A stretch of 64,000 nt of DNA from Selaginella moellendorffii. Its lineage: Eukaryota; Streptophyta; Lycopodiopsida; Selaginellales; Selaginellaceae. The notes under the pieces were generated by a model that saw nothing but the letters and a program-made list of their open reading frames with translations, made no database searches and had not been told where the DNA came from. The position numbers were made by a program, and so were the translations under genes. The DNA lies in NCBI RefSeq assembly GCF_000143415.4, contig NW_003314355.1:468092-532091 (forward strand). The letters run 5' to 3'. Positions 1-10,700 of the stretch are shown one piece after another (positions within the stretch are counted from its first letter, which is position 1; every line of letters starts with the position of its first letter).

Positions 1-299
1 CTTGGAGAGCCAAGACGGTGATGCAAGTGGTATTGGACTACCAGTGTGGCAAAGGTGATTGGGCATGGCCTTAGCGTAACGGGCTGCTATGTCGGTGGTA
101 CCTTTGAGTGTCGGTCATGGGATCGGACACGTGGAGCACTTGGACCAAGTGCAAATGTTGAGTGGCATGGATGCCATTCTCGGGGCTAGCAAGTCCCAAG
201 TCTTGGATTGGACTCATGGAGGTTGTGAATGAGACTCCTCCAAGTGGCCAGAGGTGTGGTTAAGTGACTAAAGTAGAATGGAAAATTTAGTCGCTTACA
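1..299 (+). repeat. Family A LTR, 3' portion
   Basis: Nearly identical to 13817-14115. It ends in the family A terminus TTTAGTCGCTTACA at position 299. The upstream part of the LTR lies outside the window. No PBS follows it; reverse-transcriptase coding sequence starts immediately, exactly as at 14116. Confidence 0.85.
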
Positions 300-727
300 C
301 CCCCGCACGACCAATAGAACATAAGATTGAGCTGGTCGAGGGCATTGAGGCGGTGGTTCGTCCACCCTATCGTTTGAAAGAAAAAGAACTCGCGGAGCTC
401 AAGCGCCAACTAGAGGAGTTGGTGGACAAGGGGTATGTTAGGTTGAGCAAATTGCCGTATGGGGCACCGGTGCTATTCGTGAAAAAGAAAGATGGGTCTA
501 TGCGCATGTGCATAGACTACTGGTTGGTCAACAAATATACAAAGAAGAACAAGTACCCTTTGCCAATGATTGAGGACCTGTTCGATAGGTTGGGAAAGGC
601 AAAATACTTCTCGAGAATTGACCTAAGGTCAGGATACTACCAGATCAGGGTAGCGAAGGAAGATGTCGAGAAGACAACCTGTCGAACAAGGTATGGGAGC
701 TTTGAGTTTCTGGTGATGCCCTTCGGA
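278..727 (+). pseudogene. Truncated chromovirus reverse transcriptase
   Basis: The open frame begins at an ATG inside the end of the family A LTR and runs into the fingers and palm of a Ty3/gypsy reverse transcriptase. [29 protein letters not shown] and [15 protein letters not shown] are recognisable. Homology stops at position 727, just after the VMPFG motif and before the YIDD catalytic box, so the polymerase cannot be active. The segment duplicates 14094-14543 with very few substitutions (for example IDYW against IDYR). gag, protease, RNase H and integrase are absent. It is read as the right end of a segmental duplicate, not a separate gene. Confidence 0.9.
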
Positions 728-1628
728 GTTAGTTTTGATAGATTTGGATGTTATTTCCTTTGGGTGATACATTCGCGAGCATTTTGCTTGCCAGTCGATG
801 ATACTTTGTGTTCTTTGAGTTATCTTTCATAAGTTGTTGGCTTATTGTCTACTATCTTCGATAGTTAAGTTTTATCATTGCGTTTACTTGATGATGTACT
901 TGCTATTGAATTTTGTTTGATGGTGAATCCTATGTTTACCAACTATGACGATCTTGGTGGTTCCTATACTATAATACTAGTTTATCGGATGATAACTTAC
1001 TTGGAATACTTTTGTGTTCTACTCTAAGATATAATCACTGGTAATTAAGTCTCTAAGATATCATTGTCTCTGACTTTGATATTTTCCATCTATTGATCTT
1101 TGAGTTTGGGCCAGTATAGGCAGACTGGCTTCGGCACTTCGTGTGCATGTTGAAATCTCTAGTCATGGGGTAGCTACTATCGACTGGTCACATAACCCGC
1201 CTCTCTGTCGCTGTTCCTTATTCCGTTAAAAAGGGCGTGACCGTGTAAACAACTCTAACTGCCTGTTTACAGTAGTCTATCTAAACCTTATCGACGGGTT
1301 TGGTTTCTTTGCTTAGGAGGGTTGGGGCCTCTGGCTTCTCTCTCTATGTTCCTGCGGGCAGGGGCATATCACACTTTTGTAAGCTGGGTGACTCCCAGAG
1401 CAGCAAGGGTGGCTGACTCCGTTGGTCATTTCCTTGTCGGCGACGGTCAGAAGGTGTCTGAGCTGGTAGCGCATCCGCGTTAGACAAAAAGGTTGCCCCC
1501 TAACTCATTTAAGTTGGTGCATTTCTCACATAGTGTGAGTACCGTGAACTTTTTCTGGGGTTGTTTCCTTGGTGGTATTCTAGACTCCAGTATGCATCGA
1601 CGAGGACGTCAATCTTCCCAAGGGGGGG
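728..1628. other. No gene seen; probable 3' internal part of an LTR element (family C)
   Basis: AT-rich for the first 400 bases, then more GC-rich. No open frame resembles a known protein. The last bases, CCCAAGGGGGGG, look like a polypurine tract. Once the inserted TRIM is removed, this tract sits directly before the family C LTR start at about 2029. The stretch is therefore probably the non-coding 3' end of that element. Confidence 0.45.
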
Positions 1629-2021
1629 TGTTAGGCACCAGGTCAGGATAATAGGATAAGGAAAGGGCCCTGCAATCAAGTGATCACCCCTTTAGCCAGT
1701 TGGCTTAGGGTGTAAGGGATAGGATCCTAACAATGGTATTGGAGCCTAATTCGATTCTCGTGGCTGACGAGTGGGGTAGGAATATTTTGAGGAATATTCA
1801 ACATGGTGGATCTAGAGGGAGAACCAAAGTTTGGTAGACCCTAAGAGAAGGACCATGGTGACCGGATGGTGGCCTAAGTATGATCGCGGACGATCATTCC
1901 CTGACGAGGGGGAGGATTGTTAGGCACCAGGTCAGGATAATAGGATAAGGAAAGGGCCCTGCAATCAAGTGATCACCCCTTTAGCCAGTTGGCTTAGGGT
2001 GTAAGGGATAGGATCCTAATA
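1629..2021 (+). mobile_element. Complete TRIM (terminal-repeat retrotransposon in miniature)
   Basis: Two 104-bp direct repeats (1629-1732 and 1918-2021) begin TGTTAGGCACC and end CCTAACA or CCTAATA. They differ only at the penultimate base. The 185-bp interior starts with a PBS, TGGTATTGGAGCC (1734-1746), close to the initiator-tRNA-Met complement. It ends with a polypurine tract, GACGAGGGGGAGGAT (about 1903-1917). A 5-bp GGGGG duplication flanks the element (1624-1628 and 2022-2026). It has no coding capacity. Near-identical LTRs point to recent insertion, and mobilisation must come from another element's proteins. Confidence 0.93.
1734..1746 (+). other. Primer-binding site of the TRIM
   Basis: TGGTATTGGAGCC lies one base after the first LTR. 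It matches the usual plant PBS complementary to initiator tRNA-Met with a single substitution. Confidence 0.8.
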
Positions 2022-2028
2022 GGGGGAG

Positions 2029-2251
2029 AGTGTCGCGAATGTGACTTCAGGTATCGAAAGTTACCTGTCGGCTAGTCCTTACGGACACTCTTACCTTACT
2101 GCCACGATGGCAGGAGGTCGGTATTGCTGGACTTGTTATCAGTTTCCCACTTGAGCTAGTTGAGAAACTGGTCAATGACCATGAACTTAGATTGGATAAA
2201 CATAAGGTAGGAACCCTATGTGTTTCTTGCTGAGCATACTCGGCCTGGTTT
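2029..2251 (+). repeat. Family C LTR fragment
   Basis: Starts TGTCGCGAATGTGAC after a purine run and is cut off by the chromovirus LTR at 2252. A diverged, inverted relative occupies about 59563-60092. Shared blocks include ATCGAAAGTTA, CTTACGGA and GATGGCAGGAGGTC. No coding content. Confidence 0.65.
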
Positions 2252-2313
2252 TGTCAAGACCCCCAACAAGATCAAGACTAGAAAATGTTAAAGACAAAGA
2301 GAAAAGCTAGTAT
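2252..2313 (-). repeat. Tandem duplicate of chromovirus LTR edge
   Basis: A 62-bp copy of the first bases of the adjacent LTR (TGTCAAGACCCCC onward), abutting the complete LTR at 2314. Only a base or two differ, so the duplication is young. Confidence 0.85.
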
Positions 2314-2699
2314 TGTCAAGACCCCCAACAAGATCAAGACTAGAAAATGCTAAAGACAAAGAGAAAAGCTAGTGGAAACAAAGAAGAGGCCTTAGACTGG
2401 TGTTGATTCAGATTGTGGAGAAATGGAACAAGGCTAACCTATATATACTATAGGTTGATGAAGCTCCACCACTCTTGGATCGAGGACGGCCTAAATACAG
2501 CTGAGGTCGAGGAGGCGCCACATCATCATCAGGAATGTGGCTCGAGACTCAGGAATCGGGAAGTGTCTCGAGAGTCAGGAATAGGGAAGTGTCTCGAGAG
2601 TCAGGAATAGGGAAGTGTCTCGAGAGTCAGGAATGTGGTCTGCAGGTCAGGAATCCGGCGAGAGTCAGGAATGTGGCAAGAATTGGGGAATTCCTGACA
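2314..2699 (-). repeat. Chromovirus 3' LTR
   Basis: On the minus strand it reads from TGTCAGGAATTCC to GGGGGTCTTGACA. It contains three tandem copies of a ~26-bp unit (AGTCAGGAATAGGGAAGTGT plus CTCGAG) and an AT-rich TATATATACTATA patch that may be a TATA region. It is highly similar to the partner LTR. Confidence 0.93.
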
Positions 2700-2711
2700 G
2701 CACCCCCTCCT
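2700..2711 (-). other. Polypurine tract of the chromovirus
   Basis: On the minus strand GAGGAGGGGGTGC lies directly before the 3' LTR, the expected place for the plus-strand primer. Confidence 0.7.
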
Positions 2712-5700
2712 CAAGAACGAGTGGAACGAGGATGTGAACGAGAACAAAGAGGAGGATGAGATGAGCGGCGAGGGATGGGAGATGGAGAAAAAGAATGAGG
2801 ACTGGGATGAGAAGGATAGCGGCGGTGGAAGTCCTGAACAAGGTCAGGAGAATGAATCAGGTTGTCCGCAGGTTCCCAAGTGCGTTCCTCAGGTCCGTAA
2901 CCCTTCCAGTCCACCAGATAGTAGAGTTTAGACCGTGAAATCTTGGAATCAAGGATGTCCTGAACCTCGTACTCAGACCCATCCTCGAGCTGTACTGGTG
3001 GAGGCGGAGGAATGACCCGATTTGGAATAGGACTGGGAATATAAGGCTCAAGGAGAGAGGAGTGAAAAACGGGGTGAATTTGATATGAGGAGGGAAGTGC
3101 AAGGCGATAAGTGACAGGATTAATGATGGCAGTGATAGGGAAAGGACCAAGGCATTTGAAATCGAGTTTTGGACAGGGCCTGGTGGTGGAGATATTTCGC
3201 CTGAGGAGCCAGACTTTATCCCCGATATTGTAAGGGGGACAATCCTGACGATGGACATTGGCAAATGTTTAATGAGATTCCTGAGCACGATGGAGGTGGA
3301 AGGTGATGGAGTTGTGGATTTCCTGGAGGTTGGAGATAAATGCCTTAGAGCGGGGATTTGAACGAGAGGATTCAGATGGAGAAGGAAGTGAGAGATTGAA
3401 TCGGGGATTTCGGCCAGAGTTCGCAAAGAAGGGGGAAACTCGAAGAGAGGAGTGAACAGAGTTATTATAGGAAAACTCAGCAAGGGGAAGGATATCGAAC
3501 CAGTTATCCTGATGATAGTTGATGAAGCACCTCAAAAATTGTTCCAACGTTTGAATCGTTCGCTCGGACTGCCCAGCAGTTTGAGGATGATATGCCGAAG
3601 AGAGGTTGGCCTTCACTCCAAGCAGCTGCAAAAACCGTTGCCAGAAATGAGAGATGAACTGAGGCCCCCGATCCGAAACCACATCTGTAGGAATCCCATG
3701 AAGTCGGAAAATTTCCCTGAATACCAGTTTTGCCATGTCCTCGCCTGAAAACTCCTTGGTACATGGCAAGAAGTGCGCCATCTTTGTGAAGCGATCCACC
3801 ACGACTAAAATGCTGTTGAAGCCTCCAGAACTCGGAAGATCACTCAAGAAATCCATGGAGATGGATTCCCAAGGACCTGAAGGGACCGGAAGGGAACGAA
3901 GCAAACCTGAAGGAAGGTGGCGAGGTACCTTATTCCGGGCACAAGTGTCACAGGAGGTAACAAAAGCTTTGATGTAGTCGTCCATGTGAGGCCACCAAAA
4001 GTCCCGTGCAACTAGCTCATAGTGACCAGCAGTCGGGCTATCGTGGCACGCCATCAGGACCAACCTTCGAGCATCACCTTCAGGAACGTAAAGCTGCTCC
4101 CCACGGTACAATAAGCCATCTAAGAACTCGAACTCGTCAAATCGCCGGCAGTCGGGAGTCACTGGGTGTCCAGCCTGAAGATGGGGGAAAATGTCGCTAG
4201 CGAGATCATCGGATTGAAGATCGTTTCTGATTGCATCCATCAAGGAGGAGTCCTGAGGGGCCAGGGAAATTGCCATAACTTGAAGCCGATCAGGACCGAG
4301 GATAACTTGATCCTGTTGATCGAAGGCAGGATTACCAGGCCTGAGACTGAGATAGGAGCGCCTTGAAAGAGCATCAGGAAGGCCTTGAAACTTTCCAGGT
4401 CTGTACTTGATAACAAAGTCAAACCGACTCAGGAATTGTGCCCACCTTGCTTGACGACGGCTTAAAACTCGGGAAGTGGCAAAGTACTCGAGATTTTTGT
4501 GATCCGTCCAGACTGTTGTTTGATGGCTCGCCCCCTCCAAGAAACGGCGCCACTCTCCAAAGGAATCCACGATGGCAAGGAGCTCCTTGTCGTGGATTTT
4601 GTAATTGATCTCCGCAGGCTGGAATTTCCGAGAATGGAAAGCGACCGGATGAAGTTCGTGATCCGCTCCGAGTTGAGACAGCACAGCACCAATGGCAAAG
4701 TCAGAGGCGTCAGCCTCGATGAAGAAAGGTTGTGAGGAATCAGCATGGATCAAGACAGGAGCAAAACTGAAGGCCGCCTTGAGTGTGTCGAAGGCCTGCT
4801 GGGCAGCAGCAGACCAAGAGAAGGGAACATCCTTGCGAGTGAGATGTGTGAGAGGAAGGACAATGTCAGAGTAGTGATCAATGAATTTGCGGTAGAAGTT
4901 GGCGAAGCCAAGGAAAACCTGAACGTCCGACATTGATTGTGGAGGCTCCCATTCGAGAATAGTCTTGACTTTAGCAGGATCCATCGTGATACCCTCAGGA
5001 GTGACAATGTACCCAAGGAACTCCACAGACTGCTGATCAAAGGAACATTTCTCAAGCTTCGCATATAGGCCGTGTTCTCACAGCTTCGCTAGCACCTTGC
5101 GAACATGTTCGTCATGCTCCTCCTGAGTTTTTGAGTAGATGAGGATGTCATCGAGGTAGACGATCACCATCTGATCAAGAAACTCCCGAAAAACGTCGTT
5201 CGCCATGTGTTGGAAAACCGCTGGAGCATTTGTCAAGCCAAATGGCATGACAGTGTACTCGAAGTGGCCATAGCGGGTTCGGAATGCAGTCTTCCATTCA
5301 TCACCAGGCCGGATCCGGATCAGGTTGTATGCTCCACGAAGGTCGATCTTGGTGAAGAAGCGGGCACCGCCGAGGCGTTCCAACAGGTCCGAGATCAGGG
5401 GCAGCGGATAACGGTTCCGAACAGTCACCTTGTTCAAACCTTGGTAGTCGATGACTAGCCGCAAGCTCCCATCCTTCTTCTTGACAAAGAAGACAGGCGC
5501 TCCAGCCGGGGACTGCGAATGCTGAATGTAGCCCAAGGCAAGGTTCTCATCCACGTACTCTTTGAGGGCCTTAACCTCGGACGGGGATAACCCGTAGATA
5601 GGCCCCCACGGAGGTGACGCTCCTTCCTGTAAATCAATGGGACAATCATAAGGCCGATGAACAGGAAGTACACTAGCTTTTTTCTTGTCAAACACATCCC

Positions 5701-6532
5701 CAAAATCATGATACTTCTCAGGAAGACTGACAGGAGAAACATGCAAAGCAAAAAGAAAAAGAGGTTCTTCATGAAGGAGTTCTTTCATAGTGATTGTGGA
5801 GATAGGAGGAAGGGTACGACTAAATGGAATGATGAGACGAGGATACTGTCCAGTGTAAGATGGAAGAGAGGAAAAAGAAGAGGATGAAAACTTCGTAGAA
5901 TTAGGAACAGAACCCCGACTTGAATTTAGGGAACTTTTCCTGATTCGGACTCGATGAACACCAGGGGAAGCCGTGGGAGATGGTGATGTGGGAGAGATGA
6001 GCTGTAAGTCCTTCCAACAAATCTAAGGCTGATGTAGTTGGAACCAAGGAAGACCGAGCACCACAGAGGAGGACTTGCTGTTGATGATGTTGAAGGCGAT
6101 ATCAGTGACGGTGGACCCGATGTGTACTCGAACGGGCAACGTTTCCCTAAGTCCAGAAGATGGAGACACAAAATGCCCGCCGATGCCTTCAACCCTCAGA
6201 TCCCGTATGGTAGGAGAAAGAGGAACGTGATGTCGGGCAGCAAAGTCCGTATCCATGAAGCAGGAAGTTGCACCCGAGTCCAGTAGCGCCAAAGCCTTGA
6301 GTCCTGATTGTCCGGTGAAAGAAAGGAGACATGGGACGCGGAAGTTGCGGGAATTGGTGGTGGCTTTGATGAAAGGTGGTGAGGAGCTTGATAAGGAAGA
6401 AAAGTGATTTTTATTTGGGGAGTCCAAACAGACAGCTCCTACTCTGTTTGGACAGGGTCGTTTCCCGACTGCAACAGAGGTGGACTTTGAGGCAGAGTGA
6501 ACTCGAGCAATCGGGGAGGCTTCCTGGGACAC
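2711..6532 (-). pseudogene. Chromovirus pol: protease-RT-RNase H-integrase-chromodomain, three stops
   Basis: A single reading frame holds the aspartic protease (LALLDSGATSCFMD, near 6290), reverse transcriptase ([17 protein letters not shown]; catalytic [12 protein letters not shown] near 5150), RNase H (IEADASDFAIGAVLSQ), and integrase with its zinc-binding CDTCARN and D,D-E core (ISMDFLSDLP and the HPQTAGQSERT motif). A chromodomain follows (DWKGYGPEERTWEP, near 2890). The frame is interrupted by stops at about 6023, 5078 and 3269. Each looks like a single C-to-T change. The frame overlaps the end of gag by about 94 bases in a different frame, so programmed frameshifting would have been needed. 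The chromodomain normally guides integration to heterochromatin. No full-length product is possible now. Confidence 0.93.
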
Positions 6533-7416
6533 ACAGCTGCTTTGTGATTAGGATCAGCACAATAGAGGCAAAGATTATGAGATATTCGACGTTGCCTCTC
6601 AGCAGGACTCAACTTCCCTCTAATGAGTCGGGGAGTACCAGAAATATCCATCAGGACCGGAGCAGTAGGTTCAGGACTATGCCCCGAAGACTCAAGCTGG
6701 GATTCCTGAGTCTGGGACGGAAAAACAGCGGCGCGGCGACTTTCCTGACGACGTTCAAAGAGACAATTGTCACATCGAACAGCTTTGTTGATGGCGTCCA
6801 ACAGGTCCTTGGGATCCTCCATGGTGAGCAACAAATCCTTGACACCGTTGTTGAGGCCGAAACGAAATTGGTCAATCAGGGCCCGCTCATCCCACTGAGT
6901 GTCTAAGGCAAGGAGTTGGAACTCTGCAGCGTAGATCAAGGCAGGACGAGACCCCTGAGAGAGACGTCTCATCTTTGTGGTAGCAGCCCGAACCCGATCC
7001 GTCTCGCCAAAACATGCTTCGAGCTTCTCTTTGAACAATTGAAAATCCATCAGCTCCGGAACCACGACCCCTTTCATGCTCTTCTCCAGAAGAGGAGAAA
7101 ACCATGACAAAGCTGCACCCTCGAGCAACGTCCCAATCGCGCCGATTTGAGACTCGGGAGTGGGGTACCGCCGATGTTGAAGTGCAAAGATCAGATCCAT
7201 TTGGTTCAAAAATCCACGAAGCTCCGAACGCTTGCCTGAAAATTTCGCCGGGAAACTCACCTTCGGTTCAGGAACTTTGCTGGATCCTGGAGCCGAAAGT
7301 GAAGCAAGCTCCTGCTGCATGCGAAGAAGGGTTGCCTTCAGCTCGGTATTCTCAGACTGGATTTTTGCAAGGACTTCGGCAAAGAAATCAGGATGGCTTG
7401 GAGACTCCATTGGCAA
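6439..7416 (-). CDS. Chromovirus Gag, open frame
   Basis: A 325-residue open frame. The N-terminus has a short coiled-coil-like stretch (KIQSENTELKATLLRMQQEL). The centre is a Ty3/gypsy capsid-type region (VSFPAKFSGKRSELRGFLNQ; IGTLLEGAALSWFSPLL). A CCHC zinc knuckle with spacing C-2-C-4-H-4-C (CLYCADPNHKAAVC) lies near the C-terminus. Gag would form virus-like particles in the cytoplasm and package the element's RNA. The length is normal for the family and there is no internal stop. It is the only undamaged frame of this element. It begins at an ATG about 90 bases downstream of the 5' LTR on the minus strand. Confidence 0.85.
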   Translation of the reverse strand: MPMESPSHPDFFAEVLAKIQSENTELKATLLRMQQELASLSAPGSSKVPEPKVSFPAKFSGKRSELRGFLNQMDLIFALQHRRYPTPESQIGAIGTLLEGAALSWFSPLLEKSMKGVVVPELMDFQLFKEKLEACFGETDRVRAATTKMRRLSQGSRPALIYAAEFQLLALDTQWDERALIDQFRFGLNNGVKDLLLTMEDPKDLLDAINKAVRCDNCLFERRQESRRAAVFPSQTQESQLESSGHSPEPTAPVLMDISGTPRLIRGKLSPAERQRRISHNLCLYCADPNHKAAVCPRKPPRLLEFTLPQSPPLLQSGNDPVQTE

Positions 7417-7507
7417 GAAGAAAGAAAAGAAAGGGGGAAAAAGACAAAAGCAATCAAATAATCAAAACGAGCTAAAAGAAAAGCAAAAAGCACAATCTGA
7501 ATCAAAC

Positions 7508-7893
7508 TGTCAAGACCCCCAACAAGATTAAGACTAGAAAATGCTAAAGACAAAGAGAAAAGCTAGTGGAAACAAAGAAGAAGCCTTAGACTGGTGTTGA
7601 TTCAGATTGTGGAGAAATGGAACAAGGCTAACCTATATATACTATAGGTTGATGAAGCTCCACCACTCTTGGATCGAGGACGGCCTAAATACAGCTGAGG
7701 TCGAGGAGGTGCCACATCATCATCAGGAATGTGGCTCGAGAATCAGGAATAGGGAAGTGTCTCGAGAGTCAGGAATAGGGAAGTGTCTCGAGAGTCAGGA
7801 ATAGGGAAGTGTCTCGAGAGTCAGGAATGTGGTCTGCAGGTCAGGAATCCGGCGAGAGTCAGGAATGTGGCAAGAATTGGGGAATTCCTGACA
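7508..7893 (-). repeat. Chromovirus 5' LTR
   Basis: Partner of 2314-2699, same length and ends (TG...CA on the minus strand), also with three copies of the ~26-bp tandem unit. Downstream on the minus strand (GTTTGATTCAGATTGTGC) I see no convincing tRNA-Met PBS. Confidence 0.93.
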
Positions 7894-8114
7894 ACGGGCT
7901 GCTATGTCAGTGGTACCTTTGAGTGTCGGTCATGGGATCGGACACGTGGAGCACTTGGACCAAGTGCAAATGTTGAGTGGCATGGATGCCATTCTCGGGG
8001 CTAGCATGTCCCAAGTCTTGGATTGGACTCATGGAGGTTGTGAATGAGACTCCTCCAAGTGGCCAGAGGTGTGGTTAAGTGACTAAAGTAGAATGGAAAA
8101 TTTAGTCGTTTACA
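7894..8114 (+). repeat. Family A LTR fragment (5' LTR of LARD 1)
   Basis: Corresponds to the last ~220 bases of the LTR at 12196-14115 and ends TTTAGTCGTTTACA. The left part was lost where the chromovirus LTR now abuts it. Confidence 0.88.
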
Positions 8115-8117
8115 ATC

Positions 8118-8129
8118 TGGTATCGGAGC
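8118..8129 (+). other. Primer-binding site of LARD 1
   Basis: TGGTATCGGAGC lies three bases after the LTR end. It matches the plant initiator-tRNA-Met PBS with one change. Confidence 0.85.
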
Positions 8130-10624
8130 TGTTCCTTAGTCCGACTTTTATTGGTGCTCAAGTATATCACCATTGATGTTGGCATCGGAAGGTTGAGGAG
8201 TAGCATGTCGAGAGGACATGGCTCTCCACTCAAGTTCATGCGTGAACTTGGGCACAATGTGGTGGATAGAAAAGGGCCAATAATGGAACGACTTTGGGAT
8301 CTTGGGAACAGTATAAGGTCTCCTCAGAGAGCTGAGGATGTGATCCAAATGAGCGTTTAATGCAGCAAACGGGCTAACGTAGTTGTGATAAACAACTATA
8401 GTTGGGATCACGGGAAAGATGTAGACTCCAAAACAATAAAGGAGTCACAAGATTATCCTCATACAGTTGAGGTTGGTGCTCATGAATGTGAGACCAGAGG
8501 TAATGACCGTGGGAGGTCAAATACGGAAGAGGACTCAAGTCCTTGAAAATGGTAGCTGGGGCTACCTTTAATAAATGCTGGAACAACCCAAGGAGTTGGG
8601 GGGTGTACTTAGAGATGAGTTGGTATTCTCATCACATGGACAAGTAGTCCTAAGGGGGCAAAGGTTGCCCCAGAGAACAAAATCAAGTGTCAGAGTAACA
8701 CTTGTGAAAATAGTCCTTTTGAGTAGGACAGGAATGCAAGAAGTGTATTCCAGTGAGCTAGTGCCTCACAAGTAGGACCTTACGGGTCTGTGGATTAACC
8801 AAGTCCAAAACTGCTAGATGACTCAAGTAGAGTCAAGGGATGGTCCTAAAAGGACTGATGGAAGCATTTGGACTGAGGTGTGTTGTACCCCACAAAGGAT
8901 GGCGGGGGATCATAGGATCCAAGGATGAGAACAGAGGGTATCTCATCGATGGCAAAATGTGCCATGCTAAAGTCGTGGGAAAGGTGTTCCCAAAAAGAAA
9001 ACAACTTTGACACAAAGTTGTGTGTGACCCCTATAATGCAGTGCTAACGGATGGTTGGCATAAGAAAGAGTGGCATTGGTCTTGGCAAAGACTTAGACAC
9101 AAAGAAGAAGTGTCATAGAGGTAGGCTCGTGGAGCCGATGGTGTGGAGACACCAAATGTGCCAAGGTGTGATACCTTGAGGCTATGTTGGTGGGTTCATG
9201 AGAACCCCTTGCCAAAGGAATCCCAATAGAAATGGGAATGGCATAGCCTAAGCTGCAGAGCATGTAATTGGAGTGTGGTGACCCAGATAATGATGGAGGT
9301 GTGGAAGCACCAGCAATGAGTTGTAGGACTTGACAACTACGAGGCAACTAAGCAAGAGGTGCAAAATAATTGGTTAAACGGGTAGAAGGTAGCTACCCAA
9401 GCCTTCTTAATGGCATAGGGAAGTTGGATATACCCTTACAAGGGATAAGTTGCTTATGTTGCGATATAGTAAGTCAATGTCATAAAAGGAAATACTCATT
9501 GTCAAAGAAGCCGTCATTGGGACACCCGAACACTCTAGAACACCAGGAGGTGGTGTTTGATGTCGCGAGGGCAGTAGATAAGGCCCAAGGGACTAAGTCC
9601 CTAGCGAATGATGGATAGTAGGTGCTATCCAAATGTCCAAGGTGGTGGAGACAGGAGAAGACTGTCTACTCGAATTGGACAAAGCCAAAAATGGAATTTT
9701 GGCAAGGCTAGCAATGGGCATGCAAAGGCCCGTAAGCAACAACGTAATCCCGGTGTGTGGGATTATAGGGTGAGCATACCTAGATTGAGGAACCACTCCC
9801 TAGGCTATCGAGTAGGTTCATCCCTAAGAATACTTGCTAAGGCATGATAGAAAGTGCAAAGCTATCCTCCTGGTCTGGAAGAGAATGACCGAAGGAAAGG
9901 TGTGAAGCCAAAAGCAAGAAGTAAGGGGATAGAACCAAACCATAGGAATCGAAGGGCATAACCAAGGTTGGTTATGCCAGCTGGGAGTGGAGAATCAAGT
10001 GGGGGCTCGAGGGTGTTGCCGCTAGCAACCATGATGCCATGGAGAGTCTAAAATATGGAATTGTCCATGTTAGACTATATGGTAATTGGAAAGCTTGCAA
10101 AAAGGGGGGCCTTAGCAAGCTAAGGGACAGAGTCCCTTCAAGGTTCCCAAAGAGGATTCTAGGTATCTTAGTACCTAGAAAGGCCAAGCGTAAATGGTTC
10201 AAGGAACGCGCGAAATCAGAGTGGCACAGCAGAAGCGTAGTCCTGAAGCTTGCCATGAGGCAAGGCTATCAAGGTTAGGGAAGTAGTTCCTGAGTGTTCA
10301 AGGAGAAGGCTTTGAATGAAAGTCGATGATCAAGGGCTTTCACGCTTGTGCAGGAACCATGTTACAGTGGTCGGAGGACTTGCCAAAGCGAGATTGGCAA
10401 GTCAGGGGAACAAATACCCTAGTTGAAGGTGATAACTTCAAAAAGGGTGGGCCATGGGGCCAAGCATGGAGGAGTCCATGCATGATCACAGGCTTGTCAA
10501 GTGAGAGGACTTGGCAGTGGGGAGGAACTAGGTTCCTAAGCTGTGATCTATAGCGCGCTTTGAGTATAAATTAGTGCACCGGCGTGGGGAGTCACGCCAG
10601 GCATCCTGGGTGATGCCGTCCGTA

Positions 10625-10700
10625 GATGCATATACGGAGGTTGGGTTCGAGTCCCGACCCTCTAGTGCTTGGGTTCGAGTCCCAAATCACTAGGGCGTGG
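10625..10700 (+). other. Tandem tRNA T-arm-like motifs
   Basis: Two copies of GGGTTCGAGTCCC about 34 bases apart match the tRNA B-box/T-loop. The second is enclosed by CTAGTG...CACTAG, giving a two-tier hairpin. An upstream CCGTA...TACGG stem resembles an anticodon arm. No complete cloverleaf can be built, so it is not called a tRNA gene. Related motifs recur at about 17186, 17225, 34857, 54303 and 55482. Confidence 0.5.

Larger units (their letters stand above)
2314..7893 (-). mobile_element. Full-length Ty3/gypsy chromovirus, inactivated
   Basis: Two 386-bp LTRs (2314-2699 and 7508-7893) enclose gag and pol on the minus strand. Order from the right is gag with a zinc knuckle, aspartic protease, reverse transcriptase, RNase H, integrase, chromodomain, then a purine tract beside the left LTR. 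No 5-bp target duplication is visible: the left flank is family C LTR sequence and the right flank is family A LTR sequence. The two ends therefore probably belonged to different insertion sites joined by recombination or deletion. Three in-frame stops in pol make it non-autonomous. Confidence 0.93.

Noticed and set aside
2314-7893. A 5-bp target duplication around the chromovirus
   Set aside because: The left flank (GGCCTGGTT) and right flank (ACGGGCTG) do not match. The right flank is family A LTR and the left is family C LTR.
10560-10700. A true tRNA gene
   Set aside because: Only T-arm-like and a stem resembling an anticodon arm are present. The anticodon loop is the wrong size or lacks T33, and no acceptor stem closes the structure.
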